A DNA stretch of 64,000 bases, taken from Rhodoplanes serenus. GTDB lineage: Bacteria; Pseudomonadota; Alphaproteobacteria; Rhizobiales; Xanthobacteraceae. Location: positions 124,001-188,000 of the forward strand of contig WNKV01000008.1 in the NCBI GenBank assembly GCA_009720755.1, given 5' to 3'. The notes beneath the pieces were generated by a model. The model was not told the DNA's origin, ran no database searches, and saw only the letters and a list, made by a program, of their open reading frames with translations. Shown here one piece after another: positions 36,342 to 46,436 of the stretch (positions are counted from its first letter, which is position 1; every line of letters begins with the position of its first letter). The translations under genes and the position numbers were made by a program.

Positions 36342-36788
36342 TCAATCGGCTTCGGGAACCTGCATGACGGCGAAGAACAGCCCGAGCTGACGGATGGCGT
36401 GGGCGAAGCCCTCGTAGTTCACCGGCTTGGTGATGTAGACATTGGCGCCGAGATCGTAGCAGCGCTGGATTTCACGGGCATCGTCCGTGGTGGTGAGCAC
36501 CACGACGGGAGCCCGGCGGGTGTGCGGGTTCGACTTGAGGCGCTCCAGAATGTCGATGCCGGTCATGTCGGGCAGGTTGAGATCGAGCAGGACCAGGAGC
36601 TGACGCCCCGAGCTGACCTCGCCGGAGCCGTCGGGGCCGAGCAGATAGGCGAGCGCCTCCGTGCCGTTGGCGAACGGCAGGATCTCGTTGTTCACGCCGG
36701 CGCGGCGAATGTTCTTCTCGATCAGCCGAGCATGCCCCTCGTCATCCTCGATCATCACGATTTTGACTGGTCTCGCGTGCTGGTTCAC
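36342..36788 (-). CDS. Single-domain response regulator
   Basis: The 148-residue CheY-like receiver has VMIEDDEGHARLI (11-23), phospho-acceptor Asp69 in LLVLLDLNLPDMTG, Thr100-Thr101 and Lys121 in VYITKPV. No output domain follows. This type (Rcp1-like) commonly pairs with bacteriophytochrome or CHASE3 kinases. Its 5' end overlaps the upstream kinase gene by 47 bases. Its stop is 5 bases before the receiver-HisKA_2 fusion, which indicates one translationally coupled phosphorelay. Confidence 0.95.
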   Translation of the reverse strand: MNQHARPVKIVMIEDDEGHARLIEKNIRRAGVNNEILPFANGTEALAYLLGPDGSGEVSSGRQLLVLLDLNLPDMTGIDILERLKSNPHTRRAPVVVLTTTDDAREIQRCYDLGANVYITKPVNYEGFAHAIRQLGLFFAVMQVPEAD

Positions 36789-38289
36789 GGGCGTTCACTC
36801 CGGCTGATCTGAGGGATTTGCGCAGGTCGCGGGGGAGATCGACCTTCATCGTGGTTCCTCGGCCGAGCTGCGACGCGAGGGTGATGTCGCCGCCGAGATT
36901 GCGCACCATGGCGCGCACATGGGCGAGGCCGATGCCTTCTCCGGGCTGGTCCTGGGTGCCGGACCGGCGGAACAGGTCGAAGACACGATCGTGATCGTGT
37001 GCCGCGATACCGCGCCCGTTGTCCTCGACCTCAACGACGAGGCGCTGGCCGGGTTCCGACCGAGCCCCTACCCGGATGCGGATCGGCCGCTCGGGAGAGC
37101 GGTATTTCACGGCGTTGTCGAGAAGATTGCCGAACACCTGCTCGAGCGCCAGCCGGTCGGACACCACCGTCGGCAGCCCCGGCGCGATCTCGATCTCGCC
37201 GCCCGCCTCGACGACCTGATGGCGGATGCTGTCGGCCGCCGCTTCGAAGAGAGCCCCGAGATCGATCCGCTCCGGCCGCAGCGTCCGTCGTCCTTCGCGC
37301 GACAGCTTGAGGATGGCGTTGATCAGGCCGTCCATCTTGCGGGTCGACGAGCGGATGAAGCCGAGCGCCTCGGGCGCGTCCTCCACGGCGGCGAGCCGGG
37401 CATCCTCGGCGATCGGATCATCGGCCGGAACACCGGCCTTGTCGAACCAGGCGCGGATCGACGCGAGGCTCGCCTCCAGCTCGCTGGTGAAGCCCATGAT
37501 GTTGACCAGGGGCGCCCGCAGATCGTGGGTGACGATGTAGGCGAAGCGCTGGATCTCCTCGTTGGCGCGGCCGAGATCGGCGGTGCGCTCGCGCACCCGC
37601 TCCTCCAGCCCGGCCGCGAGCGCCTCGACCTCGCGTTGAGCGGCGACGAGCTGGCGGGTGTAGACCACCGCCATCCAGGTCGCCCCCGCCACCACGGCGA
37701 CGATGACGAGGGCGCCGAGCAGCGTCACCCAGTAGAGCCATTTGATGGTGGCCTGCTGGCGCGCCACGCTGTCGGCGATGCGCTGCTCGGCATTGGCCAC
37801 CATGCTCTCGAATAGCCGGCGCGCCTCCTCCATCAGGACACGGCCACGATCGGTGCGCACGATCGCCAGGGCCTCGTCGCGGCGGCCGGCCTGCACGAGC
37901 TCGATGGTCTGCTGCATCTCGGTGAGCTTGCCCGAGATGATCTCGACCACCCGCGCGACCGCGGCGGTGTCCTCCGGCACGCCAGCGAGCCGCGTCCGCA
38001 CCAGCTCGATCTGCGCCGCCAGGCGCCGGCGCGCCTCGTCGTAAGGCGCCAGATAGGTCTCCTCGCCGGTGAGCAGGAAGCCGCGCTGCCCCGTCTCGGT
38101 GTCCTGGAGGAGAATGCGCAGATCCACCAGCGCGGCGCGCTGCAAGCGGATCGCCATCGAGAGGCGCGTGTAGGTCCCCGTCTCGGACACCAGCCAGAAC
38201 GTGGTGGCCACGATGGCACCGAGCGCCGCGAGGCCGATCAGGAAGGCGGCGATGGTGGAGCGGATGACAGCGAGCTTGGAGATCGGCAT
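36742..38289 (-). CDS. CHASE3-domain sensor histidine kinase
   Basis: The 515-residue membrane kinase has TM1 (about 8-30) and a CHASE3 periplasmic sensor. The sensor carries the usual LLQDTETGQRGFLLTGEETYLAPY (about 60-83). TM2 (185-210) follows, then a short coiled coil (LAAGLEERVRERTADL), HisKA with His255 in AYIVTHDLRAPLVN, and HATPase with LDNAVKYRSPE and VEVEDNGRGI, GEGIGLAHVRAM. It is typical of kinases paired with Rcp1-like receivers. The signal is unknown. The C-terminal 25 residues are basic, charged and encoded in the overlap with the receiver gene. Confidence 0.95.
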   Translation of the reverse strand: MPISKLAVIRSTIAAFLIGLAALGAIVATTFWLVSETGTYTRLSMAIRLQRAALVDLRILLQDTETGQRGFLLTGEETYLAPYDEARRRLAAQIELVRTRLAGVPEDTAAVARVVEIISGKLTEMQQTIELVQAGRRDEALAIVRTDRGRVLMEEARRLFESMVANAEQRIADSVARQQATIKWLYWVTLLGALVIVAVVAGATWMAVVYTRQLVAAQREVEALAAGLEERVRERTADLGRANEEIQRFAYIVTHDLRAPLVNIMGFTSELEASLASIRAWFDKAGVPADDPIAEDARLAAVEDAPEALGFIRSSTRKMDGLINAILKLSREGRRTLRPERIDLGALFEAAADSIRHQVVEAGGEIEIAPGLPTVVSDRLALEQVFGNLLDNAVKYRSPERPIRIRVGARSEPGQRLVVEVEDNGRGIAAHDHDRVFDLFRRSGTQDQPGEGIGLAHVRAMVRNLGGDITLASQLGRGTTMKVDLPRDLRKSLRSAGVNAREPARETSQNRDDRG

Positions 38290-38489
38290 TGCGACTTTCG
38301 GGGGCGGCGAAGGACGGCCGCAACATAGGCATTCCGATCCGCCACGGACAGCCCGGCTCGCCCGGAACAGGGCTTGTACCCCGGAAGATTTGCGCGCCGA
38401 CTACCGCTTTACCGCCTTCTGTTCAAACGTGAACACAAGGGCTTGGCCGATCGGCCGTCGCAGATCGGGTCGACGGATCGGCGCGACGC

Positions 38490-39332
38490 TCACTCGGTCA
38501 GCCGCTCGGCGAACAACGCCATCGTCTTGCGGTAGATCACCGAGCGATTCCACTCGCGCATCACCTCGAAGTTCGGCGTGCCCTCGCCGAACGGCGCGCC
38601 CGGCTGCCAGCCGTTCACCTTGAGCAGATTGGCGGTCGAGGCGAGCACGTCGGGGATGGAGTGGCGCAGGTCGACATGGCCGTTACCGTCGTAGTCGACG
38701 CCGTACTTGATGTAGGACGACGGCAGGAACTGGGTCTGCCCGAGCTCGCCCGCATAGGCGCCGATGAGATCGCGCAGCGGCAGGTCGCCGCGCTGGACGA
38801 TCTGGAGCGCTGCGATCAGCTCGCGCTGGAACAGCTCCGTGCGGCGGCAGTCGTGAGCGAGCGTCGCGATGGTGCGCACCACCGGCAGCTTGCCCATGTC
38901 GCCGGTGCCGTTGTCGCTCTCCAGCGTCCAGATCGCCATCAGCAGCTCCTTCGACACGCCGAACTGCCGCTCGACGCGGCCGAGCAGCGCCGCGTGCTTC
39001 TGCATCAGCGTGCGGGCCCGCTTGATGCGGGCCGGGACGACGCGGGTCGCGGCATACTCCTCGAAGGTCTTGCGGAAGGTGCCGCGCTGGCGGCGGTCGA
39101 AGGCGAGCACGGCGGGATCGGCGGTGACACCGGCGAAGGCCTGATCGATCACGGCGCGCGACACGCCCTGCGCCTGCGCCTCCCGCCCCATAGCGGCCAG
39201 AAACGTGCCGAAGTCGCCGCCACACTGGGCCGCCACCGCCGGGCCGGCGCCGATGCCGACCGACACGGCCAATGCCGCGGCGAGAGGGCGCAGCCGAGCC
39301 GCGGCGGCGCGAATCATCATTCCGATCCCCAT
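38490..39332 (-). CDS. Lytic murein transglycosylase (MltB/SltB family)
   Basis: The product is 280 residues with a signal peptide (PLAAALAVSVGIGAGPAVA-AQ). SLT-like domain: FGVSKELLMAIWTLESDNGTGDMGKLPVVRTIATLAHD, with the catalytic Glu in TLESD. It then has QRGDLPLRDLIGAYAGELGQTQFLPSSYIKYGVDYDGNGHVDLRHSIPDVLASTANLL, the MltB family signature. It cleaves peptidoglycan to 1,6-anhydro ends in the periplasm. ATG 39332 is used; ATG 39320 with GGGGATCGG upstream is equally good. No lipobox is seen, so it is soluble. Confidence 0.93.
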   Translation of the reverse strand: MGIGMMIRAAAARLRPLAAALAVSVGIGAGPAVAAQCGGDFGTFLAAMGREAQAQGVSRAVIDQAFAGVTADPAVLAFDRRQRGTFRKTFEEYAATRVVPARIKRARTLMQKHAALLGRVERQFGVSKELLMAIWTLESDNGTGDMGKLPVVRTIATLAHDCRRTELFQRELIAALQIVQRGDLPLRDLIGAYAGELGQTQFLPSSYIKYGVDYDGNGHVDLRHSIPDVLASTANLLKVNGWQPGAPFGEGTPNFEVMREWNRSVIYRKTMALFAERLTE

Positions 39333-39550
39333 GCGAAGCGATCCCTGTGCGAGCGAACAGCGGCCGGAGATTGGCACCGGGGTGCGGCAGCGACAAGGCG
39401 GGGGTGTCGGGTGGGCGGGCGGTGGGCGCGCTCGCCACAGCTCGACGATGCCGAAGCCGGCATCGAGCGGGGACTTCCGGCTGAGATCGATCATCGCTCC
39501 CGGGCTTCGCTGCGCTCAGAGCCCAGGCTACAACTGGAAACACCTCGACG

Positions 39551-39748
39551 TCAGAATGCCTTCGGCAGCCCGGCCTGACGCAGGATGGCATTGGCCGTGT
39601 GGCGGCTGGGGATGCCGATCGGTACGGCGAAGTTTCGCTTCGTGATAGGGCTGTACCAGATCTCGTGGCTGCCGCGCCCCTGGCGAACGAGCCTGCACCC
39701 CGCCGCTTTCAGAAGTTCGCGCAAGGCACGGTCGAACTGCGGCGCCAT
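39551..39748 (-). CDS. hicA: HicA-type mRNA interferase toxin
   Basis: The 65-residue protein has the dsRBD-like HicA fold: LLKAAGCRLVRQGRGSHEIWY with catalytic His28 in GSHEIW. It ends with IPSRHTANAILRQAGLP. HicA cleaves mRNA and is neutralised by a HicB partner. The ATG overlaps the stop of the upstream DUF1902 gene (ATGA), so antitoxin comes first, which is the less common hicBA order. Length and motif are normal for HicA. Confidence 0.88.
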   Translation of the reverse strand: MAPQFDRALRELLKAAGCRLVRQGRGSHEIWYSPITKRNFAVPIGIPSRHTANAILRQAGLPKAF

Positions 39749-39987
39749 CAGGCCGCCGCCAGCGGCTCGGCCTCGCGCAGTGCCGTGATCTGTACGAACA
39801 CCGAGGCCGGATCGATGCCGGGATGGTTGTCGGGCAGCAGGTCGAGAGCCATCGCGGAGATCTTGGCCATCAGTTCGTCGAGCGTCGGCGCGTCGGCAGC
39901 GGCCGGGATGTCGTCGCAGTGGCCGCTCCACACTGCGGCCTCGGCGTCCCACACGGCCGAGATGGTGAAGATCACGGGCCTGGTCAT
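39748..39987 (-). CDS. hicB: DUF1902/HicB-like antitoxin
   Basis: From ATG 39987 with a GGGAGGG ribosome site the product is 79 residues. It has a HicB-like fold: VIFTISAVWDAEAAVWSGHCDDIPAAADAPTLDELMAKISAMALDLL. The DUF1902 type lacks the C-terminal ribbon-helix-helix seen in full HicB proteins, so DNA binding is not evident. Overlap with the HicA gene indicates the antitoxin role. The frame extends upstream to 40065 without support. Confidence 0.8.
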   Translation of the reverse strand: MTRPVIFTISAVWDAEAAVWSGHCDDIPAAADAPTLDELMAKISAMALDLLPDNHPGIDPASVFVQITALREAEPLAAA

Positions 39988-40105
39988 TCGATCTGCCCTC
40001 CCGTGGGTGGCCCGCACAAAAGCGTACTCGCCATCAGTATAATCTGTCGCGGTCCGTGTGGGCACGGCGCGTCGCGCCTTTGCCCACCCTCGCCGATCAT
40101 CCCGG

Positions 40106-42208
<2,103 letters not shown>

Positions 42209-42603
42209 GAGTTCTCCTGAAACCGCGCTCGCGCCCCGACCGCCGATCCGGGCGACCACCCCTCGCCGTCCGTGCCTTCGCCGCCGTGGTGAACGTCGGC
42301 GCCGCCCGCGCCGTGTGCACCCTGCGGGCAGCCCCTCACGGCCCACCACCTGTCCTGATCCGATGCGGGCCGTCTCCTCGATCGACCCGCCGAGGAGGCC
42401 GCAACCGGACTCGTCACCCGTCGCCCGCCGTCGTCACCCCGTCGCCTGCGATCGTGCCCAGGCCGGACCGGGGGAGGTATCGCCCCTCGAAATCCCCTCT
42501 CGATGGCGGCCTGTCCGCCCGCCCCGGCACCTCCCGGCGCGGCCCGGACAACCGATCTGCCCGAATCTGCCCCCCGGCCGACGCGAGCCGCCGCCACGGC
42601 GTA
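42209..42603 (-). other. dnaG-rpoD intergenic region
   Basis: These 395 bases lie between dnaG and rpoD. Codon-like frames on the + strand are only shadows. I could not find a consensus -35/-10 pair or a heat-shock promoter. The region is very GC-rich and may fold, but no specific hairpin was convincing. Confidence 0.4.
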
Positions 42604-44589
42604 TCAAAACCCCCTTGCCGGGCGCCCCGACAGGGCGCCGAAGCCCTCGATCGAGGCTTCCGTACCCTCGACCGCGGCGAGCCGCCCCTGAACGTCGCGC
42701 AACCATGCATAATTACGCTCGCTGGGCTCCTCGCCCAGCGCGCGCTCGGCCTCTTTGAGTTCCTTATTTAGCGTCCGGTTCTTATGATGCAAGGTGAGAA
42801 CATGATGCCACCAGGGGCGGACATCCTCCGGGGCCGCGTCCGGGCGGGCCGGCCAGTCTGCCACATGGGTCAGCGCGGCCTCGATCCGCCCGATGAGGCC
42901 GGCGAGCCCCTGCGCCGCCACGGCCTCGCGCAGCCCCTCCCCGGTGATCTCCCGATGCGCCGCCTCCTCGGCCGCGACGGTGTCCAGTACGGCCCGGCGC
43001 AGCCGATCGGCGTCCGGATGGACGAGGTCGAGAGCGGCGAACACCTCCGCGGCGCCGTCGAGCAACCAGGGGTGGTTGAGGACGGACAGCACGATCAGCG
43101 CCTCGCGGGCCGGCAGCACCGCGCGGGCGCCGCGCACCAGCGGGCTGGCGGAGAGCCGCGGGCTCACCACGGTGGGGAACGGCTCGCGCCCGGCGCCGCC
43201 ACGGCCGCCGAAGCGGCCTCCCTTGCCGAAGCGGCCGTTTCCCTTGCCGAATCCGGCGCTGCCGCCGGAGCGATCGTGGCCCCCGGCCCGGCTCGGAAAC
43301 CGGCCGGTCGCGCCGCCGGCCGGCGCCATCAGGCTGCGCAGCCGCTCGGCCAGGTCGGCTCGGTAGTATTTTCGCACCGAATCATGGCCGATGCCGGCCA
43401 AGAGCCCGTCGAGCCGCGCCTCCAGGCCGGCCCGCCGCTCCGGCGTGTCGAAGCGGCCCGCCTCGGTCTCGCGCAGCCACAGGATGTCGGCGAGCGGCTG
43501 GGCCGCCGCCAGCACGTCCGCCATCGCGCCTTGGCCGCCGGAGCGGATCAGGTCGTCGGGATCGTGGCCCTGCGGCAGGGTGGCGAAGTACAGGCTCTTG
43601 CCGGGCTGGAGCAGCGGCAGCGCGAGGTCGACGGCCCGGAAGGCGGCGCGGCGGCCTGCGGCGTCGCCGTCGAAGCAGAGCACCGGCTCGTCGGCGATCT
43701 TCCACATCAGGGCGAGCTGGTCGGCGGTCAGCGAGGTGCCGAGCGGCGCCACGGTGCCGGCAAAGCCGGCCGTCACCATGGCGATGACGTCGATGTAGCC
43801 CTCGACCGCGATCAGCGGCGCGCCCTGGTGGGCAGCGGCCCGGGCGCGCGCCCCATTGTACAGCAGGCCGCCCTTGTGAAACAGTGAAGTTTCCGGCGAA
43901 TTCAAGTATTTGGCGGGCGCATCCTTGTCCAGCGCGCGGCCCCCGAAGGCGACGATGCGGCCGCGCAGATCGGTGATCGGGAACATCACCCGGTCGCGGA
44001 AGCGGTCATAGGGAACCGGGATATCGTCGCCGGCGACCAGCAGGCCGGCCTCGACAATGTCGTCGACCGAGACCCCCTGGGCGCCGAGATGCTCCTTGAG
44101 GGCGAAGCGGTCGGGGGGCGCGTAGCCGATCCGGAAGGCGAGCTGGGTTGACGGGTCGAGGCCGCGATCGGCCAAATAGCCGCGGGCGCGGGCACCGGCC
44201 CGGGCCGCCAGCGTCGCCTCGAAGAAGGCGGCGGCGAGCTCGACCACGTCGAGCAGGGTGCGGCTGTGGCGGGCCTGGCGGGCCGCTTCGGGCGACGCCT
44301 TGGGCACCGGCATGCCGGCCGCCTGCGCCAGCCGCTCCACCGCCTCGGGGAACGACAGGCCCTCGGTCGCCATCAGGAAGTCGAACACATTGCCGTTGCG
44401 GCCGGACGAGAAGTCGAACCACATCCCCTTGGAGTCGTTGACGAAAAACGACGGGGTCTTCTCCTGGTTGAAGGGCGACAGGCCCTTCCACTCGCGCCCC
44501 GCCTTCTTCAGCTTGACGCGCCGGCCCACCACCTCCGAGACCGGCAGGCGGGCGCGCAGCTCGTCGAGGAATTCGGGCGGGAACCGCAT
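42604..44589 (-). CDS. dnaG: DNA primase DnaG
   Basis: From ATG 44589 the product is 661 residues. It makes RNA primers for replication. The N-terminal domain (1-100) has KKAGREWKGLSPFNQEKTPS and DFSSGRNGNVFDFLMATEG. The zinc ligands Cys-x-x-His and Cys-x-x-Cys of E. coli are replaced by Ser38/Asn41 and Asp59/Ser62. TOPRIM core: YNGARARA, LIAVEGYIDVIAM (Glu), EPVLCFDGDAAGRRAAFRA (DxD-like). The catalytic core before it has RFRDRVMFPITDLRGRIVAFGGRAL. A Gly/Arg/Phe-rich linker (about 445-480) leads to the C-terminal helicase-binding domain. Loss of the zinc ligands is, to my knowledge, shared by related Rhizobiales. Confidence 0.97.
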   Translation of the reverse strand: MRFPPEFLDELRARLPVSEVVGRRVKLKKAGREWKGLSPFNQEKTPSFFVNDSKGMWFDFSSGRNGNVFDFLMATEGLSFPEAVERLAQAAGMPVPKASPEAARQARHSRTLLDVVELAAAFFEATLAARAGARARGYLADRGLDPSTQLAFRIGYAPPDRFALKEHLGAQGVSVDDIVEAGLLVAGDDIPVPYDRFRDRVMFPITDLRGRIVAFGGRALDKDAPAKYLNSPETSLFHKGGLLYNGARARAAAHQGAPLIAVEGYIDVIAMVTAGFAGTVAPLGTSLTADQLALMWKIADEPVLCFDGDAAGRRAAFRAVDLALPLLQPGKSLYFATLPQGHDPDDLIRSGGQGAMADVLAAAQPLADILWLRETEAGRFDTPERRAGLEARLDGLLAGIGHDSVRKYYRADLAERLRSLMAPAGGATGRFPSRAGGHDRSGGSAGFGKGNGRFGKGGRFGGRGGAGREPFPTVVSPRLSASPLVRGARAVLPAREALIVLSVLNHPWLLDGAAEVFAALDLVHPDADRLRRAVLDTVAAEEAAHREITGEGLREAVAAQGLAGLIGRIEAALTHVADWPARPDAAPEDVRPWWHHVLTLHHKNRTLNKELKEAERALGEEPSERNYAWLRDVQGRLAAVEGTEASIEGFGALSGRPARGF

Positions 44590-44822
44590 GGTGATTCGCT
44601 GGTGATAACGGCTGCCCCGAATATAGGGTGCCGGCCCCCCGGCGTGACCCGCGAAGGCGGCGGAGCCGCGTTGTCCCGGATTTCCACAGGACGAGGGTGA
44701 ACGCGCGAGGAAGACCGCGCGGGGCGGATGGCGACCCGGGATTATAGGGCAGCGATTAGGAAGTCGTGAATGGCCGGTCGCGCCGCTCCACCGGCGGGCC
44801 GCCCGCCGGTTCGTCCTTCCGG

Positions 44823-45134
44823 TCAGCCGCGCGGTAGGCTGACGAGGCGCTCCCGGCCGCTGTCGTCGTAATGCGCTCCGTCGGGCGCCGGCGCGCAGCC
44901 CTCCAGATCGTACTCGTCGAAGACGTGCTCGGGCACCGCATAGGGCGGCCCCTCGTACCAGCTCGGATCGTGATCGAGATCGAGGCGGATCGCCGTGACG
45001 GTGCGGGTGCCGATATCGGTGCAGCGCCAGCGGCCCGTGGCGGTGAGGAACTCGCACCCGATGCTGAAGTCCGACAGCGCCATGCCGAGACGCTCGGTGG
45101 TGGTCGTGCCGCGGTCCATGCATGCAGTCGTCAT
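44823..45134 (-). CDS. Uncharacterised 103-residue protein next to hemG
   Basis: ATG 45134 follows a strong AGGAGGCG ribosome site and sits 2 bases after the hemG stop, so the two are co-translated. The protein has LSDFSIGCEFLTATGRWRCTDIGTRTVTAIRLDL and a Tyr/Pro-rich part DPSWYEGPPYAVPEHVFDEYDLEGCAP. This pattern looks like a conserved alphaproteobacterial family, but I cannot name it. No signal peptide. It may assist a heme- or flavin-related step. Confidence 0.7.
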   Translation of the reverse strand: MTTACMDRGTTTTERLGMALSDFSIGCEFLTATGRWRCTDIGTRTVTAIRLDLDHDPSWYEGPPYAVPEHVFDEYDLEGCAPAPDGAHYDDSGRERLVSLPRG

Positions 45135-45136
45135 GA

Positions 45137-45703
45137 TCACGCCTCCTGGTCGCCTGTCTGGGGCGCGGCGACCTCTGCCGCGACCGCGGCGATCTGCGCC
45201 GCGAAGGCATCGACCTTGTCCCATGAGGTGTACTCGACCACCGCGGTCGGGTCGGTGGGGCCGCTGGTGATCAGCATGATGAAGCGGATCGCCAGCCGGT
45301 CGAAGAAGCCGTAGCGGGGGTAGTCGAGCCGGCCCGCGAACGCGGTGGCGAGCACCGGGGCGAGCCCGTTGCGGGCGATCAGCTTGCGCAGATAGACGTT
45401 GCCCTCGGCGGTGTCCTTGCCGGGCTTGCGCGCCGTGAGGTTGACCGAGGCGAGCACCAGCGGCGGCGGCGCCGCGAGGCTCTTGAAGGTCTCGACGAAG
45501 CGCAGGCCCTCCGGCAGATGCTTGCCGTAGCGGATCGACATGATGGCGACGACCAACGGCGAACCGGCCAGATCGGCGGCCGAGGGCGTCGCCTCGGCCA
45601 GGTCGGTCGGCGTCGCCGCAATCCCGCGGGCGGCGAGACGGCCGGCGATGTGGGTTGCGATCTTGCGGGACTGCCCGTCGCGCGAGGCGAAATAGATCTG
45701 CAT
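45137..45703 (-). CDS. hemG: Menaquinone-dependent protoporphyrinogen oxidase-like flavodoxin (HemG)
   Basis: From ATG 45703 the product is 188 residues. Flavodoxin P-loop: IYFASRDGQSRKIATHIAGRL (3-23). MSIRYGKHLPEGLRFVETFKS, ASVNLTARKPGKDTAEGNVYLRKL and GRLDYPRYGFFDRLAIRFIMLITSGPTDPTAVVEYTSWDKV then follow HemG closely. The long insert typical of HemG is present. It would oxidise protoporphyrinogen IX at the membrane with quinone as acceptor. HemG is mostly gammaproteobacterial; other alphaproteobacteria use HemJ or HemY, so its presence is worth noting. Other flavodoxin-type roles cannot be excluded. Confidence 0.85.
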   Translation of the reverse strand: MQIYFASRDGQSRKIATHIAGRLAARGIAATPTDLAEATPSAADLAGSPLVVAIMSIRYGKHLPEGLRFVETFKSLAAPPPLVLASVNLTARKPGKDTAEGNVYLRKLIARNGLAPVLATAFAGRLDYPRYGFFDRLAIRFIMLITSGPTDPTAVVEYTSWDKVDAFAAQIAAVAAEVAAPQTGDQEA

Positions 45704-45805
45704 GGAACGGCTCGAACAATCAAAGAGTGTCAATGGCCGGCCGCGGCGGCGGCTCGGCCTACGGCTTCTCCTCCGCGGCGGCGACCGCGTCGACGAGGCG
45801 GATCG

Positions 45806-46258
45806 TCACTGGAGCAGACCCTTCACGATCGCGCTCGCCTTGGCCATGTCGAGCTGCCCGGCGTGGCGCTCGCGCAGGCGGGCCACCACCTTGCCCATAT
45901 CCTTCATGCCGGCGGCCCCCACCTCGGCGATTGCCGCGCGGGCGGCCGCCTCGGTCTCGGCCTCCGACATCTGCTGCGGCAGATAGCCCGAGATGACCGC
46001 GATCTCGTCGCGCTCCTGGGCGGCCAGCTCGGGGCGGCCGCCCTTCTCGTACAGCTCGACCGACTCCTGGCGCTGCTTGACCATCTTCTGGAGGGTGCCC
46101 ACCACCTCGGCATCGCCGAGCGGCGGCTTGCCCTGGCCGCGCGCCTCGATATCGGCGTTCTTCAGGGCCGAGACGACGAGCCGCAGGGTCGACACCCGGC
46201 GGGCGTCGTGGGCCTTCATGGCCTCCTTCAAGGCCGCACTGATGTCGTCACGCAGCAT
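45806..46258 (-). CDS. GatB/YqeY domain protein
   Basis: The 150-residue protein matches the YqeY family: LRDDISAALKEAMKAHDARRVSTLRLVVSALKNADIEARGQG (2-43), LQKMVKQRQESVELYEKGGRPELAAQERDEIAVISGYLPQQMSEAE, and KDMGKVVARLRERHAGQLDMAKASAIVKGLL. It resembles the tRNA-binding tail domain of GatB but is free-standing; its function is unclear. It is divergent from carA across 178 bases, the common alphaproteobacterial arrangement. GGGCAGG lies before the ATG. Confidence 0.93.
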   Translation of the reverse strand: MLRDDISAALKEAMKAHDARRVSTLRLVVSALKNADIEARGQGKPPLGDAEVVGTLQKMVKQRQESVELYEKGGRPELAAQERDEIAVISGYLPQQMSEAETEAAARAAIAEVGAAGMKDMGKVVARLRERHAGQLDMAKASAIVKGLLQ

Positions 46259-46273
46259 CGCCTGCCCTTTCAC

Positions 46274-46297
46274 GCCGAGGCGGAACCTTGCCTCGGC
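46274..46297. promoter_or_regulatory. Leader hairpin between GatB/YqeY gene and carA
   Basis: GCCGAGGC (46274-46281) and GCCTCGGC (46290-46297) form a perfect 8-bp stem with an 8-base loop. On the minus strand it falls in the leader just before the ribosome site of the YqeY gene. On the + strand it is followed by CGCCTTTTAT, a short T-run. TATAAA at 46307-46302 (minus) is a possible -10 with no clear -35. Confidence 0.4.
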
Positions 46298-46436
46298 GCC
46301 TTTTATACGCAAATAAGGCGGGACGACCAGAGCGAGCCGGCCGCCACGGCCCGAGGCGCCACCCGGGTGGGCTTCGGCCGTTTTGGCACGCCAGGCCGCA
46401 GACCCGCATTCGGAACGCACCCGGAACCCGCGCCCC

